The notes under the pieces: model-generated
What the model was told of the DNA's origin: nothing
What the model saw: the letters and a program-made list of their open reading frames with translations, nothing else
Database searches by the model: none
From: Brachionus manjavacas
Taxonomy: Eukaryota > Rotifera > Eurotatoria > Ploima > Brachionidae
DNA: 64,000 nt
Direction: 5' to 3'
NCBI GenBank assembly: GCA_019054805.1
Contig: JAHQIY010000002.1
Coordinates: 9,734,001-9,798,000 of the forward strand
In this document: piece by piece, positions 46,250 through 58,480 of the stretch
How the letters are laid out: each line of letters starts with the position of its first letter
Numbering within the stretch: the stretch's first letter is position 1
Made by a program: the position numbers and the translations under genes

Positions 46250-49200
46250 ATGAAAGATGATTTTTGCTTGAAAAAAGATCGCTTTTTCTCAAAAAGAAAT
46301 AATTTTGCTAAAAAAGATGATTTTTGGAACATAAAAGATGATTTCTTCTCAAAAATAATAATTTTTGCAAAAAAAAAGATCTTTTCTTCTGAAAAAGAAA
46401 TAATTTTGCTAAATAAAAGAGCATTTTTGGAAAATAAAAGATGATTTAAGCTCGAAAAATAATAATTTTTGCAAAATAAAAGATAATTATTTCTCAAAAA
46501 TAATAATTTTAGCAAAAAAAAAGATAATTTTTTTTTGAAAAAAGATCATTTTTTCTAAAAAAAATTAATTTTAGCAAAAAAAAAGATTAATTTTGCTAAA
46601 TAAAAGATCATTTTTGCTTGAAAATATTAATATTTGCTTTAAAAGAAATAATTCTGTTAAAAAAAAGATCATTTTTTCTCAAAAAAAATAATTTTAGCAG
46701 AAAAAAGATTAATTTTTCTTAAAAAGAAATAATTTTGCTAAATAAAAAAAAAATTTTGCTAAATAAAAGATGATTTTTGCTCAAAAAAAGATGATTTTTG
46801 CTTGAAAAAAAATCATTTCTTCTCAAAAATAATAATTTTTGCAAAATAAAAGATCATTTTTTCTCAAAAAAAATAATTTTAGCAAATAAAAAGATTAATT
46901 TTTCTTAAAAAGAAATAATTTGAAATAAAATAATTTTTGCAAAAAAAAAGATCTTTCCTTCTGAAAAAGAAATAATTTTGCTAAAAAAAAGATGATTTTT
47001 GCTAAAAAAAAGATGATTTTTGCCAAAAAAAAGATGATTTTTGCCAAAAAAAAGATGATTTTTGCAAAATAAAAGATGATTTCTTCTAAAAAATAATAAT
47101 TTTTGCTCGAAAAAAAATCATTTTTGCTTGTAAATAATAATATTTACTTTAAAAAAGATCATTATTTTTCAAAAAAAATAATTTTAGCAAAAAAAAGATT
47201 AATTTTTCTTTAAAAGAAATAATTTTGCAAAAAAAAGACGATTTTTGCTAAAAAAAAGATGATTTTTGCCAAATAAAAGATGATTTCTTCTCAAAAATAA
47301 TAATTTTTGCAAAAAAAAAAGATTAATTTTGATTAAAAAAAAAAAAATTTTGATAAATAAAAGATGATTTTTGCAAAATAAAAGATGATTTCTTATCAAA
47401 AATATTAATTTTTGCAAAAAAAAAGATCTTTCCTTCTGAAAAAGAAATAATTTTGCTAAAAAAAAGATGATTTTTGCTAAAAAAAAGATGATTTTCGCTA
47501 AAAAGATGATTTTTGCAAAATAAAAGATGATTTCTTCCCAAAAATAATAATTTTTGCTCGAAAAAAATCATTTTTGCTTGTAAATAATAATATTTACTTT
47601 AAAAAAGATCATTATTTTTCAAAAAAATAATTTTAGCAAAAAAAAGATTAATTTTTCTTTAAAATAAATAATTTTGCAAAAAAAAGACGATTTTTGCTAA
47701 AAAAAAGATGATTTTTGCCAAATAAAAGATGATTTCTTCTCAAAAATAATAATTTTTGCAAAAAAAAAGATTAATTTTTCTTAAAAAAAAAAAAATTTTG
47801 CTAAATAAAAGATGATTTTTGCCAAATAAAAGATGATTTCTTATTAAAAATAATAATTTTTGCAAAAAAAAAGATTAATTTTTCTTAAAAAGAAATAATT
47901 TTAAAAAAAAAAAAAATTTTGCTAAATAAAAGATGATTTTTGCAAAATAAAAGATGATTTCTTGTCAAAAATAATAATTTTTGCAAAAAAAAAGATCTTT
48001 CCTTCTGAAAAAGAAATAATTTTGCTAAATAAAAAAAAAATTTTGCTAAATAAAAGATGATTTTTGCTCAAAAAAAGATGATTTTTGCTTGAAAAAAAAT
48101 CATTTCTTCTCAAAAATAATAATTTTTGCAAAATAAAAGATCATTTTTTCTCAAAAAAAATAATTTTAGCAAATAAAAAGATTAATTTTTCTTAAAAAGA
48201 AATAATTTGAAATAAAATAATTTTTGCAAAAAAAAAGATCTTTCCTTCTGAAAAAGAAATAATTTTGCTAAAAAAAAGATGATTTTTGCTAAAAAAGATG
48301 ATTTTTGCCAAAAAAAAGATGATTTTTGCCAAAAAAAAGATGATTTTTGCAAAATAAAAGATGATTTCTTCTAAAAAATAATAATTTTTGCTCGAAAAAA
48401 AATCATTTTTGCTTGTAAATAATAATATTTACTTTAAAAAAGATCATTATTTTTCAAAAAAAATAATTTTAGCAAAAAAAAGATTAATTTTTCTTTTAAA
48501 AGAAATAATTTTGCAAAAAAGATGATTTTTGCTAAAAAAAAGATGATTTTTGCCAAATAAAAGATGATTTCTTCTCAAAAATAATAATTTTTGCAAAAAA
48601 AAAGATTAATTTTTCTTAAAAAAAAAAAAATTTTGCTAAATAAAAGATGATTTTTGCCAAATAAAAGATGATTTCTTATTAAAAATAATAATTTTTGCAA
48701 AAAAAAAGATTAATTTTTCTTAAAAAGAAATAATTTTTAAAAAAAAAAAAAAAATTTTGCTAAATAAAAGATGATTTTTGCAAAATAAAAGATGATTTCT
48801 TGTCAAAAATAATAATTTTTGCAAAAAAAAAGATCTTTCCTTCTGAAAAAGAAATAATTTTGCTAAATAAAAAAAAAATTTTGCTAAATAAAAGATGATT
48901 TTTGCTCAAAAAAAGATGATTTTTGCTTGAAAAAAAATCATTTCTTCTCAAAAATAATAATTTTTGCAAAATAAAAGATCATTTTTTCTCAAAAAAAATA
49001 ATTTTAGCAAATAAAAAGATTAATTTTTCTTAAAAAGAAATAATTTGAAATAAAATAATTTTTGCAAAAAAAAAGATCTTTCCTTCTGAAAAAGAAATAA
49101 TTTTGCTAAAAAAAAGATGATTTTTGCTAAAAAAAAGATGATTTTTGCCAAAAAAAAGATGATTTTTGCAAAATAAAAGATGATTTCTTCTAAAAAATAA

Positions 49201-52200
49201 TAATTTTTGCTCGAAAAAAAATCATTTTTGCTTGTAAATAATAATATTTACTTTAAAAAAGATCATTATTTTTCAAAAAAAATAATTTTAGCAAAAAAAA
49301 GATTAATTTTTCTTTAAAAGAAATAATTTTGCAAAAAAAAGACGATTTTTGCTAAAAAAAAGATGATTTTTGCCAAATAAAAGATGATTTCTTCTCAAAA
49401 ATAATAATTTTTGCAAAAAAAAAGATTAATTTTTCTTAAAAAAAAAAAAAATTTTGCTAAATAAAAGATGATTTTTGCAAAATAAAAGATGATTTCTTAT
49501 CAAAAATAATAATTTTTGCAAAAAAAAAGATCTTTCCTTCTGAAAAAGAAATAATTTTGCTAAAAAAAAGATGATTTTTGCTAAAAAAAAGATGATTTTC
49601 GCTAAAAAAAAGATGATTTTTGCAAAATAAAAGATGATTTCTTCCCAAAAATAATAATTTTTGCTCGAAAAAAAATCATTTTTGCTTGTAAATAATAATA
49701 TTTACTTTAAAAAAGATCATTATTTTTCAAAAAATAATTTTAGCAAAAAAAAAAGATTAATTTTTTCTTTAAAATAAATAATTTTGCAAAAAAAAGACGA
49801 TTTTTGCTAAAAAAAAGATGATTTTTGCCAAATAAAAGATGATTTCTTCTCAAAAATAATAATTTTTGCAAAAAAGATTAATTTTTCTTAAAAAAAAAAT
49901 TTTGCTAAATAAAAGATGATTTTTGCCAAATAAAAGATGATTTCTTATTAAAAATAATAATTTTTGCAAAAAAAAGATTAATTTTTCTTAAAAAGAAATA
50001 ATTTTAAAAAAAAAAAATTTTGCTAAATAAAAGATGATTTTTGCAAAATAAAAGATGATTTCTTGTAAAAAATAATAATTTTTGCAAAAAAAAAGATCTT
50101 TCCTTCTGAAAATGAAATAATTTTGATAAAAAAAAGATGATTTTTGCAAAATAAAAGATGATTTCTTATCAAACATAATAATTTTTGCAAAAAAAAGATT
50201 AATTTTTCTTAAAAAAGAAATAATTTTGCTAAAAAAAAAAAAATTTTGCTAAATAAAAGATGATTTTTGCAAAATAAAAGATGATTTCTTGTCAAAAATA
50301 ATAATTTTTGCAAAAAAAGATCTTTCCTTCTGAAAAAGAAATAATTTTGCTAAAAAAAAGATGATTTTTGCTAAAAAGATGATTTTTGCCAAAAAAAAGA
50401 TGATTTTTGCAAAATAACAGATGATTTCTTCTCAAAAATAATAATTTTTGCTCGAAAAAATCATTTTTGCTTGTAAATAATAATATTTACTTTAAAAAAG
50501 ATCATTATTTTTCAAAAAAAATAATTTTAGCAAAAAAAAGATTAATTTTTCTTTAAAAGAAATAATTTTGCAAAAAAAAGACGATTTTTGCTAAAAAAAA
50601 GATGATTTCTTCTCATAAATAAAAATTTTTGCAAAAAAAAAGATTAATTTTTCTTAAAAAAAAAAAAATTTTGCTAAAAAAAAGATGATTTTTGCCAAAT
50701 AAAAGATGATTTCTTCTCAAAAATAATAATTTTTGCAAAAAAAAAGATTAATTTTTCTTAAAAAAAAAAAAATTTTGCTAAATAAAAGATGATTTTTGCA
50801 AAATAAAAGATGATTTCTTATCAAAAATAATAATTTTTGCAAAAAAAGATCTTTCCCTTCTGAAAAAGAAATAATTTTGCTAAAAAAAAGATGATTTTTG
50901 CTAAAAAAAAGATGATTTTCGCTAAAAAAAAGATGATTTTTGCAAAATAAAAGATGATTTCTTCCCAAAAATAATAATTTTTGCTTGAAAAAAAATCATT
51001 TTTGCTTGTAAATAATAATATTTACTTTAAAAAAGATCATTATTTTTCAAAAAAAATAATTTTAGTTAAAAAAAGATTAATTTTTCTTAAAAAGAAATAA
51101 TTTTGCTAAATAAAAAAAAAAATTTTGCTTGAAAATAATAATATTTGCTTTAAAAAATATCATTTTTTATCAAAATAAAATAATTTTAGCAAAATAAAAG
51201 ATTAACTTTTCTTAAAAAAAAAAAATTTTGCTAAATAAAAGATGATTTTTGCAAAATAAAAGATGATTTCTTGTCAAAAATAATAATTTTTGCAAAAAAA
51301 AAGATCTTTCCTTCTGAAAAAGAAATAATTTTGCTAAAAAAAAGATGATTTTTGCTTAAAAAAAGATGATTTTTGCCAAAAAAAAGATGATTTTTGCAAA
51401 ATAAAAGATGATTTCTTCTCAAAAATAATAATTTTTGCTCGAAAAAAAATGATTTTTGCAAAAAAAAAGATGATATTTGCTAAAAAAAAGATGATTTTTG
51501 CCAAATAAAAGATGATTTCTTCTCAAAAATAATAAATTTTGCAAAAAAAAAGATTATTTTTTCTTAAAAAGAAATAATTTTGCTAAAAAAAAAAAAAAAA
51601 AAATTTTGCTAAATAAAAGATGATTTTTGCAAAATAAAAGATGATTTCTTGTCAAAAATAATAATTTTTGCAAAAAAAAGATCTTTCCTTCTGAAAAAGA
51701 AATAATTTTGCTAAAAAAAGATGATTTTTGCTAAAAAAAGATGATTTTTGCTAAAAAAGATGATTTTTGCTAAAAAAAAGATGATTTTTGCAGAATAAAA
51801 GATGATTTCTTCCCAAAAATAATAATTTTTGCTTGAAAAAAAATCATTTTTGCTTGTAAATAATAATATTTACTTTAAAAAAGATCATTATTTTTCAAAA
51901 AAAATAATTTTAAATAAAAAAAAAAAAAAATTTTGCTAAATAAAAGATGATTTTTGCAAAATAAAAGATGATTTCTTGTCAAAAATAATAATTTTTGCAA
52001 AAAAAAAGATCTTTCCTTCTGAAAAAGAAATAATTTTGCTAAAAAAAAGATGATTTTTGCTTAAAAAAAGATGATTTTTGCCAAAAAAAAGATGATTTTT
52101 GCAAAATAAAAGATGATTTCTTCTCAAAAATAATAATTTTTGCTCGAAAAAAAATGATTTTTGCAAAATAAAAGATGATTTCTTCTCAAAAATAATAATT

Positions 52201-55200
52201 TTTGCAAAAAAAAAGATTAATTTTTCTTAAAAAAAAAAAAATTTTGCTAAATAAAAGATGATTTTTGCCAAATAAAAGATGATTTCTTATTAAAAATAAT
52301 AATTTTTGCAAAAAAAAAGATTAATTTTTCTTAAAAAGAAATAATTTAAAAAAAAAAAAAAAAAATTTTGCTAAATAAAAGATGATTTTTGCTCAAAAAA
52401 AGATGATTTCTTGTCAAAAATAATAATTTTTGCAAAAAAAAAGATCTTTCCTTCTGAAAAAGAAATAATTTTGCTAAAAAAAAGATGATTTTTGCCAAAT
52501 AAAAGATGATTTCTTATTAAAAATAATAATTTTTGCAAAAATAAAGATTAATTTTTCTTAAAAAGAAATAATTTTGCTAAAAAAAAAAAAAAATTTTGCT
52601 AAATAAAAGATGATTTTTGCAAAATAAAAGATGATTTCTTGTCAAAAATAATAATTTTTGCAAAAAAAGATCTTTCCTTCTGAAAAGAAATAATTTTGCT
52701 AAAAAAAAGATGATTTTTGCTTAAAAAAGATGATTTTTGCCAAAAAAAGATGATTTTTGCAAAATAAAAGATGATTTCTTCTCAAAAATAATAATTTTTG
52801 CTCGAAAAAATCATTTTTGCTTGTAAATAATAATATTTACTTTAAAAAAGATCATTATTTTTCAAAAAAAATAATTTTAGCAAAAAAAAGATTAATTTTT
52901 CTTTAAAAGAAATAATTTTGCAAAAAAAAAAAAATTTTGCTAAAAAAAAGATGATTTTTGCCAAATAAAAGATGATTTCTTCTCAAAAATAATAATTTTT
53001 GCAAAAAAAAAGATTAATTTTTCTTAAAAAAAAAAAAATTTTGCTAAATAAAAGATGATTTTTGCAAAATAAAAGATCTTTCCTTCTGAAAAAGAAATAA
53101 TTTTGCTAAAAAAAAGATGATTTTTGCTAAAAAAAAGATGATTTTTGCTAAAAAAAAGATGATTTTTGCAAAATAAAAGATGATTTCTTCCCAAAAATAA
53201 TAATTTTTGCTTGAAAAATCATTTTTGCTTGTAAATAATAATATTTACTTTAAAAAAGATCATTTTTTCAAAAAAAATAATTTTAGTTAAAAAAAGATTA
53301 ATTTTTCTTAAAAAGAAATAATTTTGCTAAATAAAAGATGATTTTTGCTCAAAAAAAGATGATTTTTGCCAAATAAAAGATGATTTCTTCTCAAAAATAA
53401 TAATTTTTGCAAAAAAAAAGATTAATTTTTCTTAAAAAAAAAAAAATTTTGCTAAATAAAAGATGATTTTTGCCAAATAAAAGATGATTTCTTATCAAAA
53501 ATAATAATTTTTGCAAAAAAAAAGATGATTTTTGCTAAAAAAAAGATGATTTTTGCTAAAAAAAAGATGATTTTTGCAAAATAAAAGATGATTTCTTCCC
53601 AAAAATAATAATTTTTGCTTGAAAAAAAATCATTTTTGCTTGTAAATAATAATATTTACTTTAAAAAAGATCATTTTTTTCAAAAAAAATAATTTTAGTT
53701 AAAAAAAGATTAATTTTTCTTAAAAAGAAATAATTTTGCTAAATAAAAGATGATTTTTGCTCAAAAAAAGATGATTTTTGCCAAATAAAAGATGATTTCT
53801 TCTCAAAAATAATAATTTTTGCAAAAAAAAAGATCTTTCCTTCTGAAAAAGAAATAATTTTGCTAAAAAAAAGATGATTTTTGCAAAATAAAAGATGATT
53901 TCTTATCAAAAATAATAATTTTTGCAAAAAAAAAGATTAATTTTTCTTAAAAAGAAATAATTTTGCTAAAAAAAAAAAAAAATTTTGCTAAATAAAAGAT
54001 GATTTTTGCAAAATAAAAGATGATTTCTTGTCAAAAATAATAATTTTTGCAAAAAAAAAGATCTTTCCTTCTGAAAAAGAAATAATTTTGCTAAAAAAAA
54101 GATGATTTTTGCTAAAAAAAAGATGATTTTTGCCAAAAAAAAGATGATTTTTGCAAAATAAAAGATGATTTCTTCTCAAAAATAATAATTTTTGCTCGAA
54201 AAAAAATCATTTTTGCTTGTAAATAATAATATTTACTTTAAAAGATCATTATTTTTCAAAAAAATAATTTTAGCAAAAAAAAGATTAATTTTTCTTTAAA
54301 AGAAATAATTTTGCAAATAAAAGATGATTTTTGCTCAAAAAAAGATGATTTTTGCAAAATAAAAGATGATTTCTTCTCAAAAATAATAATTTTTGCTCGA
54401 AAAAAAATCATTTTTGCTTGTAAATAATAATATTTACTTTAAAAAAGATCATTATTTTTCAAAAAAAATAATTTTAGCAAAAAAAAGATTAATTTTTCTT
54501 TAAAAGAAATAATTTTGCAAATAAAAGATGATTTTTGCTCAAAAAAAGATGATTTTTGCCAAATAAAAGATGATTTCTTCTCAAAAATAATAATTTTTGC
54601 AAAAAAAAAGATTAATTTTTCTTAAAAAAAAAAAAATTTTGCTAGATAAAAGATGATTTTTGCCAAATAAAAGATGATTTCTTCTCAAAAATAATAATTT
54701 TTGCAAAAAAAAAGATTAATTTTTCTTAAAAAAAAAAAAATTTTGCTAAATAAAAGATGATTTTTGCAAAATAAAAGATGATTTCTTATCAAAAATAATA
54801 ATTTTTGCAAAAAAAAAGATCTTTCCTTCTGAAAAAGAAATAATTTTGCTAAAAAAAAGATGATTTTTGCTAAAAAAAAGATGATTTTTGCTAAAAAAAA
54901 GATGATTTTTGCAAAATAAAAGATGATTTCTTCTCAAAAATAATAATTTTTGCTCGAAAAAAAATCATTTTTGCTTGTAAATAATAATATTTACTTTAAA
55001 AAAGATCATTATTTTTCAAAAAAAATAATTTTAGCAAAAAAAAGATTAATTTTTCTTTAAAAGAAATAATTTTGCAAATAAAAGATGATTTTTGCTCAAA
55101 AAAAGATGATTTTTGCCAAATAAAAGATGATTTCTTCTCAAAAATAATAATTTTTGCAAAATAAAAGATTAACTTTTCTTAAAAAGAAATAATTTTGCTA

Positions 55201-55705
55201 AAAAAAAGATGATTTTTGCTAAAAAAAAGATGATTTTTGCTAAAAAAAAGATGATATTTGCTAAAAAAAAGATGATTTTTGCCAAATAAAAGATGATTTC
55301 TTCTCAAAAATAATAATTTTTGCAAAAAAAAAGATTAATTTTTCTTAAAAAGAAATAATTTTGCTAAAAAAAAAAAAAAATTTTGCTAAATAAAAGATGA
55401 TTTTTGCAAAAATAAAGATCTTTCCTTCTGAAAAAGAAATAATTTTGCTAAAAAAAAGATGATTTTTGCAAAAAAAAAGATGATTTTTGCAAAATAAAAG
55501 ATGATTTCTTCCCAAAAATAATAATTTTTGCTTGAAAAAAAATCATTTTTGCTTGTAAATAATAATATTTGCTTTAAAAAAGATCATTTTTTATCAAAAT
55601 AAAATAATTTTAGCAAAAAAAAAGATTAATTTTTCTTAAAAAGAAATAATTTTGCTAAATAAAAAAAAAAATTTTGCTAAAAAAAAGATGATTTTTGCAA
55701 AATAA
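46250..55705 (+). repeat. AT-rich satellite array, right block
   Basis: It is the same satellite family and strand as 1-16480 but a different sub-type, marked by GATCTTTCCTTCTGAAAAAG and TTTGCTCGAAAAAAAATC units. Higher-order copies are clear: a block near 47922 recurs near 48760 (838 bp), one near 51231 recurs near 51936 (705 bp), and one near 49457 recurs near 50717 (1260 bp). Short minus-strand reading frames are identical between copies because the DNA is. No genes. Confidence 0.95.
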
Positions 55706-57443
55706 ATATCAAGTATCGATAATCAAGTAGTTTCTAATGAAAGCAAAAATAAATGGAGATCTCGTCAATCATGTTGTCCATTAGAAAATAAGGTAAAAAA
55801 TCGACTCTTTGTCACTCAAGTTGTCAATAAGTAGAGTAGAAAATTAAATTACCGCCTCGATAATCAAGTAGTTTTTAAGGAAAGAAAAAGTAAATAGAAG
55901 TCTCCTCATTCATATTGTCCATTAGAAAATAAGGTAAAAAATAGACGCTTTGTCATTCAATTTGTCCCTTAGTAGAGATATAAGTAAATTACCGCCTCGT
56001 AAATCTAGCTGTCAATTACAAAATAAGGTAAAAAATCGACTCATTGTCACTCAAGTTGTTAATAAGTAGAGAAGAAAGTAAATTCCCATATCGTTAATCA
56101 AGTAGTTTCTAATGAAAGCAAAAATAAATGGAGATCTCGTCAATCATGTTGTCCATTAGAAAATAAGGTAAAAAATCGACTCTTTGTCACTCAAAATGTC
56201 AATAAGTAGAGTAGAAAATTAAATTACCGCCTCGATAATCAAGTAGTTTCTAAGGAAAGAAAAAAGTAAATAGAAGTCTCCTCATTCATATTGTCCATTA
56301 GAAAATAAGGTAAAAAATAGACGCTTTGTCATTCAATTTGTCCCTTAGTAGAGATATAAGTAAATTACCGCCTCGTAAATCTAGCTGTCAATTACAAAAT
56401 AAGGTAAAAAATCGACTCATTGTCACTCAAGTTGTTAATAAGTAGAGAAGAAAGTAAATTCCCATATCGTTAATCAAGTAGTTTCTAATGAAAGCAAAAA
56501 TAAATGGAGATCTCGTCAATCATGTTGTCCATTAGAAAATAAGGTAAAAAATCGACTCTTTTTCACTTAAGTTGTAAATTAGTCGAGTATAAAGTAAATT
56601 CCCGCATCGTTAATAAAATAGTTCATAAGGAAAGAAAAAAGTTAATGTGCGTCTCGTTAATAATGTTGTTCATTAGTAAAGAAAAGCGTAATTGGAATAC
56701 TCGTCAATCATGTTGTCCATTAGAAAATAAGGTAAAATATTGACTCTTTATCACTCAAGTTGTCAAATAGTAAACAAATAAGTAAATTGAAGCCTCGTAA
56801 ATCAAATTGTCCAAAAAAAAATAATGTAAAAAATGGACGCTTTGTCGCTTTAGTTGTCCCTAAATAAAGAAATAAGTAAATTTTCGCCTCGATAATCAAG
56901 TAGTTTCTAAGGAAAGAAAAAAGTAAATAGAAGTCTCCTCATTCATATTGTCCATTAGAAAATAAGGTAAAAAATAGACGCTTTGTCACTCAATTTGTCC
57001 CTAAGTTAAGAAATAAGTAAATTACCGCCTCGTAAATCAAGATTTCCATTAGAAAATAAGGTAAAAAATGGACGCTTTGTCACTCAAGTTGTCAATAAAA
57101 AAGGAAATAAGTAAAATCCCGCCTCGTTAATCCATTAGTTCATAAGGAAAGCAAAAATAAATGGAGGTCTCGTCAATCATGTTGTCCATTAGAAAATAAG
57201 GTAAAAAATCGACTCTTTGTTGTTAATTAGTAGAGTATAAAGTAAATTCCCGCATCGTTAATAAAATAGTTTATAAGGAAAGAAAAGAGTAATTGGAGGA
57301 CTCGTCAATCATATTGTCCGTTAGAAAATAAAGTTAAAAATAAACGCATTGTCACTCAAGTTGTTCAATAGTAAAGAAAAAAGTAAATTCCCGCCTCGTT
57401 AATAAAATAGTTCATAAGGAAAGAAAAAAAATAATGTAGGTCT
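55706..57443 (+). repeat. second satellite, ~375-bp higher-order unit (block 1)
   Basis: The junction from AT satellite is sharp (GCAAAATAAATATCAAGTAT). The unit contains GTCCATTAGAAAATAAGG at 55776, ~55918, 56151, 56293, 56528 and later, giving spacings of ~142, 142 and 93 bp that sum to ~375. The first two 375-bp units are nearly identical; later units are more divergent. I see no open frames of interest. Confidence 0.88.
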
Positions 57444-57808
57444 TGAAGTGTCGTGATATAAGATCAACAACAACATGGAGCTTACATCAGCAACGTCGTA
57501 CTTACATCATTAAACAAATGTATCATCAAACAACAAACAACTGGCAATCCTTTGGAAGTTGTTTGTAGTTTTATAATTTTGCACACGGCACTATAATTAA
57601 TTTATTTATAAACTAGCTACCAGCTAATGAAAGAAAAAAACATTATTTTATTTTTATTATATTTCTCTCTCTTTCTTCTTCTTTTTATTTTGTTCTCTAA
57701 TTAGCGTTGTTACTAAGAGTGGCCACTTTCATTTATTTGCATAGAATAAAAGCTTATTAAATATAATAGTCTATTTGACATTTTAATACCATATTGGTAA
57801 TTATTTCA
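57444..57808 (+). repeat. 5' LTR
   Basis: 365 bp from TGAAGTGTCG to TTTCA just before the primer site, with TG...CA ends. It holds a TATAAAC at ~57609 and an AATAAA at 57745-57750. The first ~36 bp match 62245-62280 with several substitutions. Confidence 0.8.
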
Positions 57809-57809
57809 T

Positions 57810-57820
57810 TGGCGACGAGG
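57810..57820 (+). promoter_or_regulatory. primer-binding site, tRNA-Ser(GCU)-like
   Basis: TGGCGACGAGG is the complement of the 3' end CCTCGTCG-CCA found in metazoan tRNA-Ser(GCU). It begins one base after the LTR end. Confidence 0.7.
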
Positions 57821-57856
57821 AAAAAGTTAAAAGTTTAGGAACTTAATCTAGTGATA

Positions 57857-58480
57857 ATGGATGATCAATACATTCAAGCATTTGATACCCAAGATGAAGA
57901 CGACAGAAGTCATAGATGGGAAGAATGGATGACAAGGTTAGACATGTTGTTGTCAATCAAAGGTGTTAAAGAAGATAAGGTTAAGATTGATTATTTAACA
58001 TTCTTTGGTGGTACTGGTTTAGAGCGTATTTATAAAGACTATAAAAACGACAAAGACGACTATGAGGGTGTCAAAAAGAAGCTTACTAACCATTTCAAAA
58101 CAAAGTTTAATACAAAAGTAAATGTTCTTCATTTTCGGGATTTGTACCAGTTCCCGGGAGAACCATTTGAAGAGTTTGTGACAAGGTTAAAGGATAAGGC
58201 AAAAAGCTGTGCTTTTGGTGAGTCAGAGAGCAATGAAATCGCTACTCAGATTTTGCATAGATGTTCATCGGATTCACTTAAAAGAAAATGTCTAGAGAAA
58301 GATATTTTATGCTCTTTAGAAGAGTTGATTAAACTTGGAAAGCTTGAAGAGACAGTGAACCTTCAGCTACAAGAATTCAAAAAGTTCAATGAGCAAACCG
58401 TTTTGAAAACAGAAGTAAATCAAGTCAAAGCAGGACCTAGCACGAGTAACAATAGAAGTGAAAATGGGAGAGCAAGTTAA
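57857..58480 (+). pseudogene. gag: Gag, interrupted before the zinc knuckles
   Basis: The ATG at 57857 (MDDQYIQAFD) is chosen; an upstream GTG in frame has no support. Residues ~20-190 fit the retrotransposon Gag capsid fold: WEEWMTRLDMLLSIKG, FHFRDL-type LHFRDLYQFPGEPFEEF and the major homology-like region after it. A TAA at 58478-58480 ends the frame. In the same frame beyond it lies a first zinc knuckle (CFYCGGKYPHDSKC), and a second (CRKCGQLNHFAKCC) follows in the pol frame, so Gag has one stop and one frame change near 58560. Whether the latter was once a programmed shift cannot be told here. Confidence 0.85.

Larger units (their letters stand above)
31778..46270 (-). repeat. right arm of ~29.5 kb palindrome
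   Basis: This is the reverse complement of the left arm, entered separately so that arm-specific differences can be noted. It has one fewer 101-bp monomer in its outer array, and single-base length differences in homopolymers within several exons. Its outer end runs into the right AT satellite near 46250-46300. Confidence 0.93.

Noticed and set aside
46228-54937. Identical 62-95 residue minus-strand frames in the right satellite
   Set aside because: Identity between copies is due to higher-order duplication of the DNA, not to selection on a protein.
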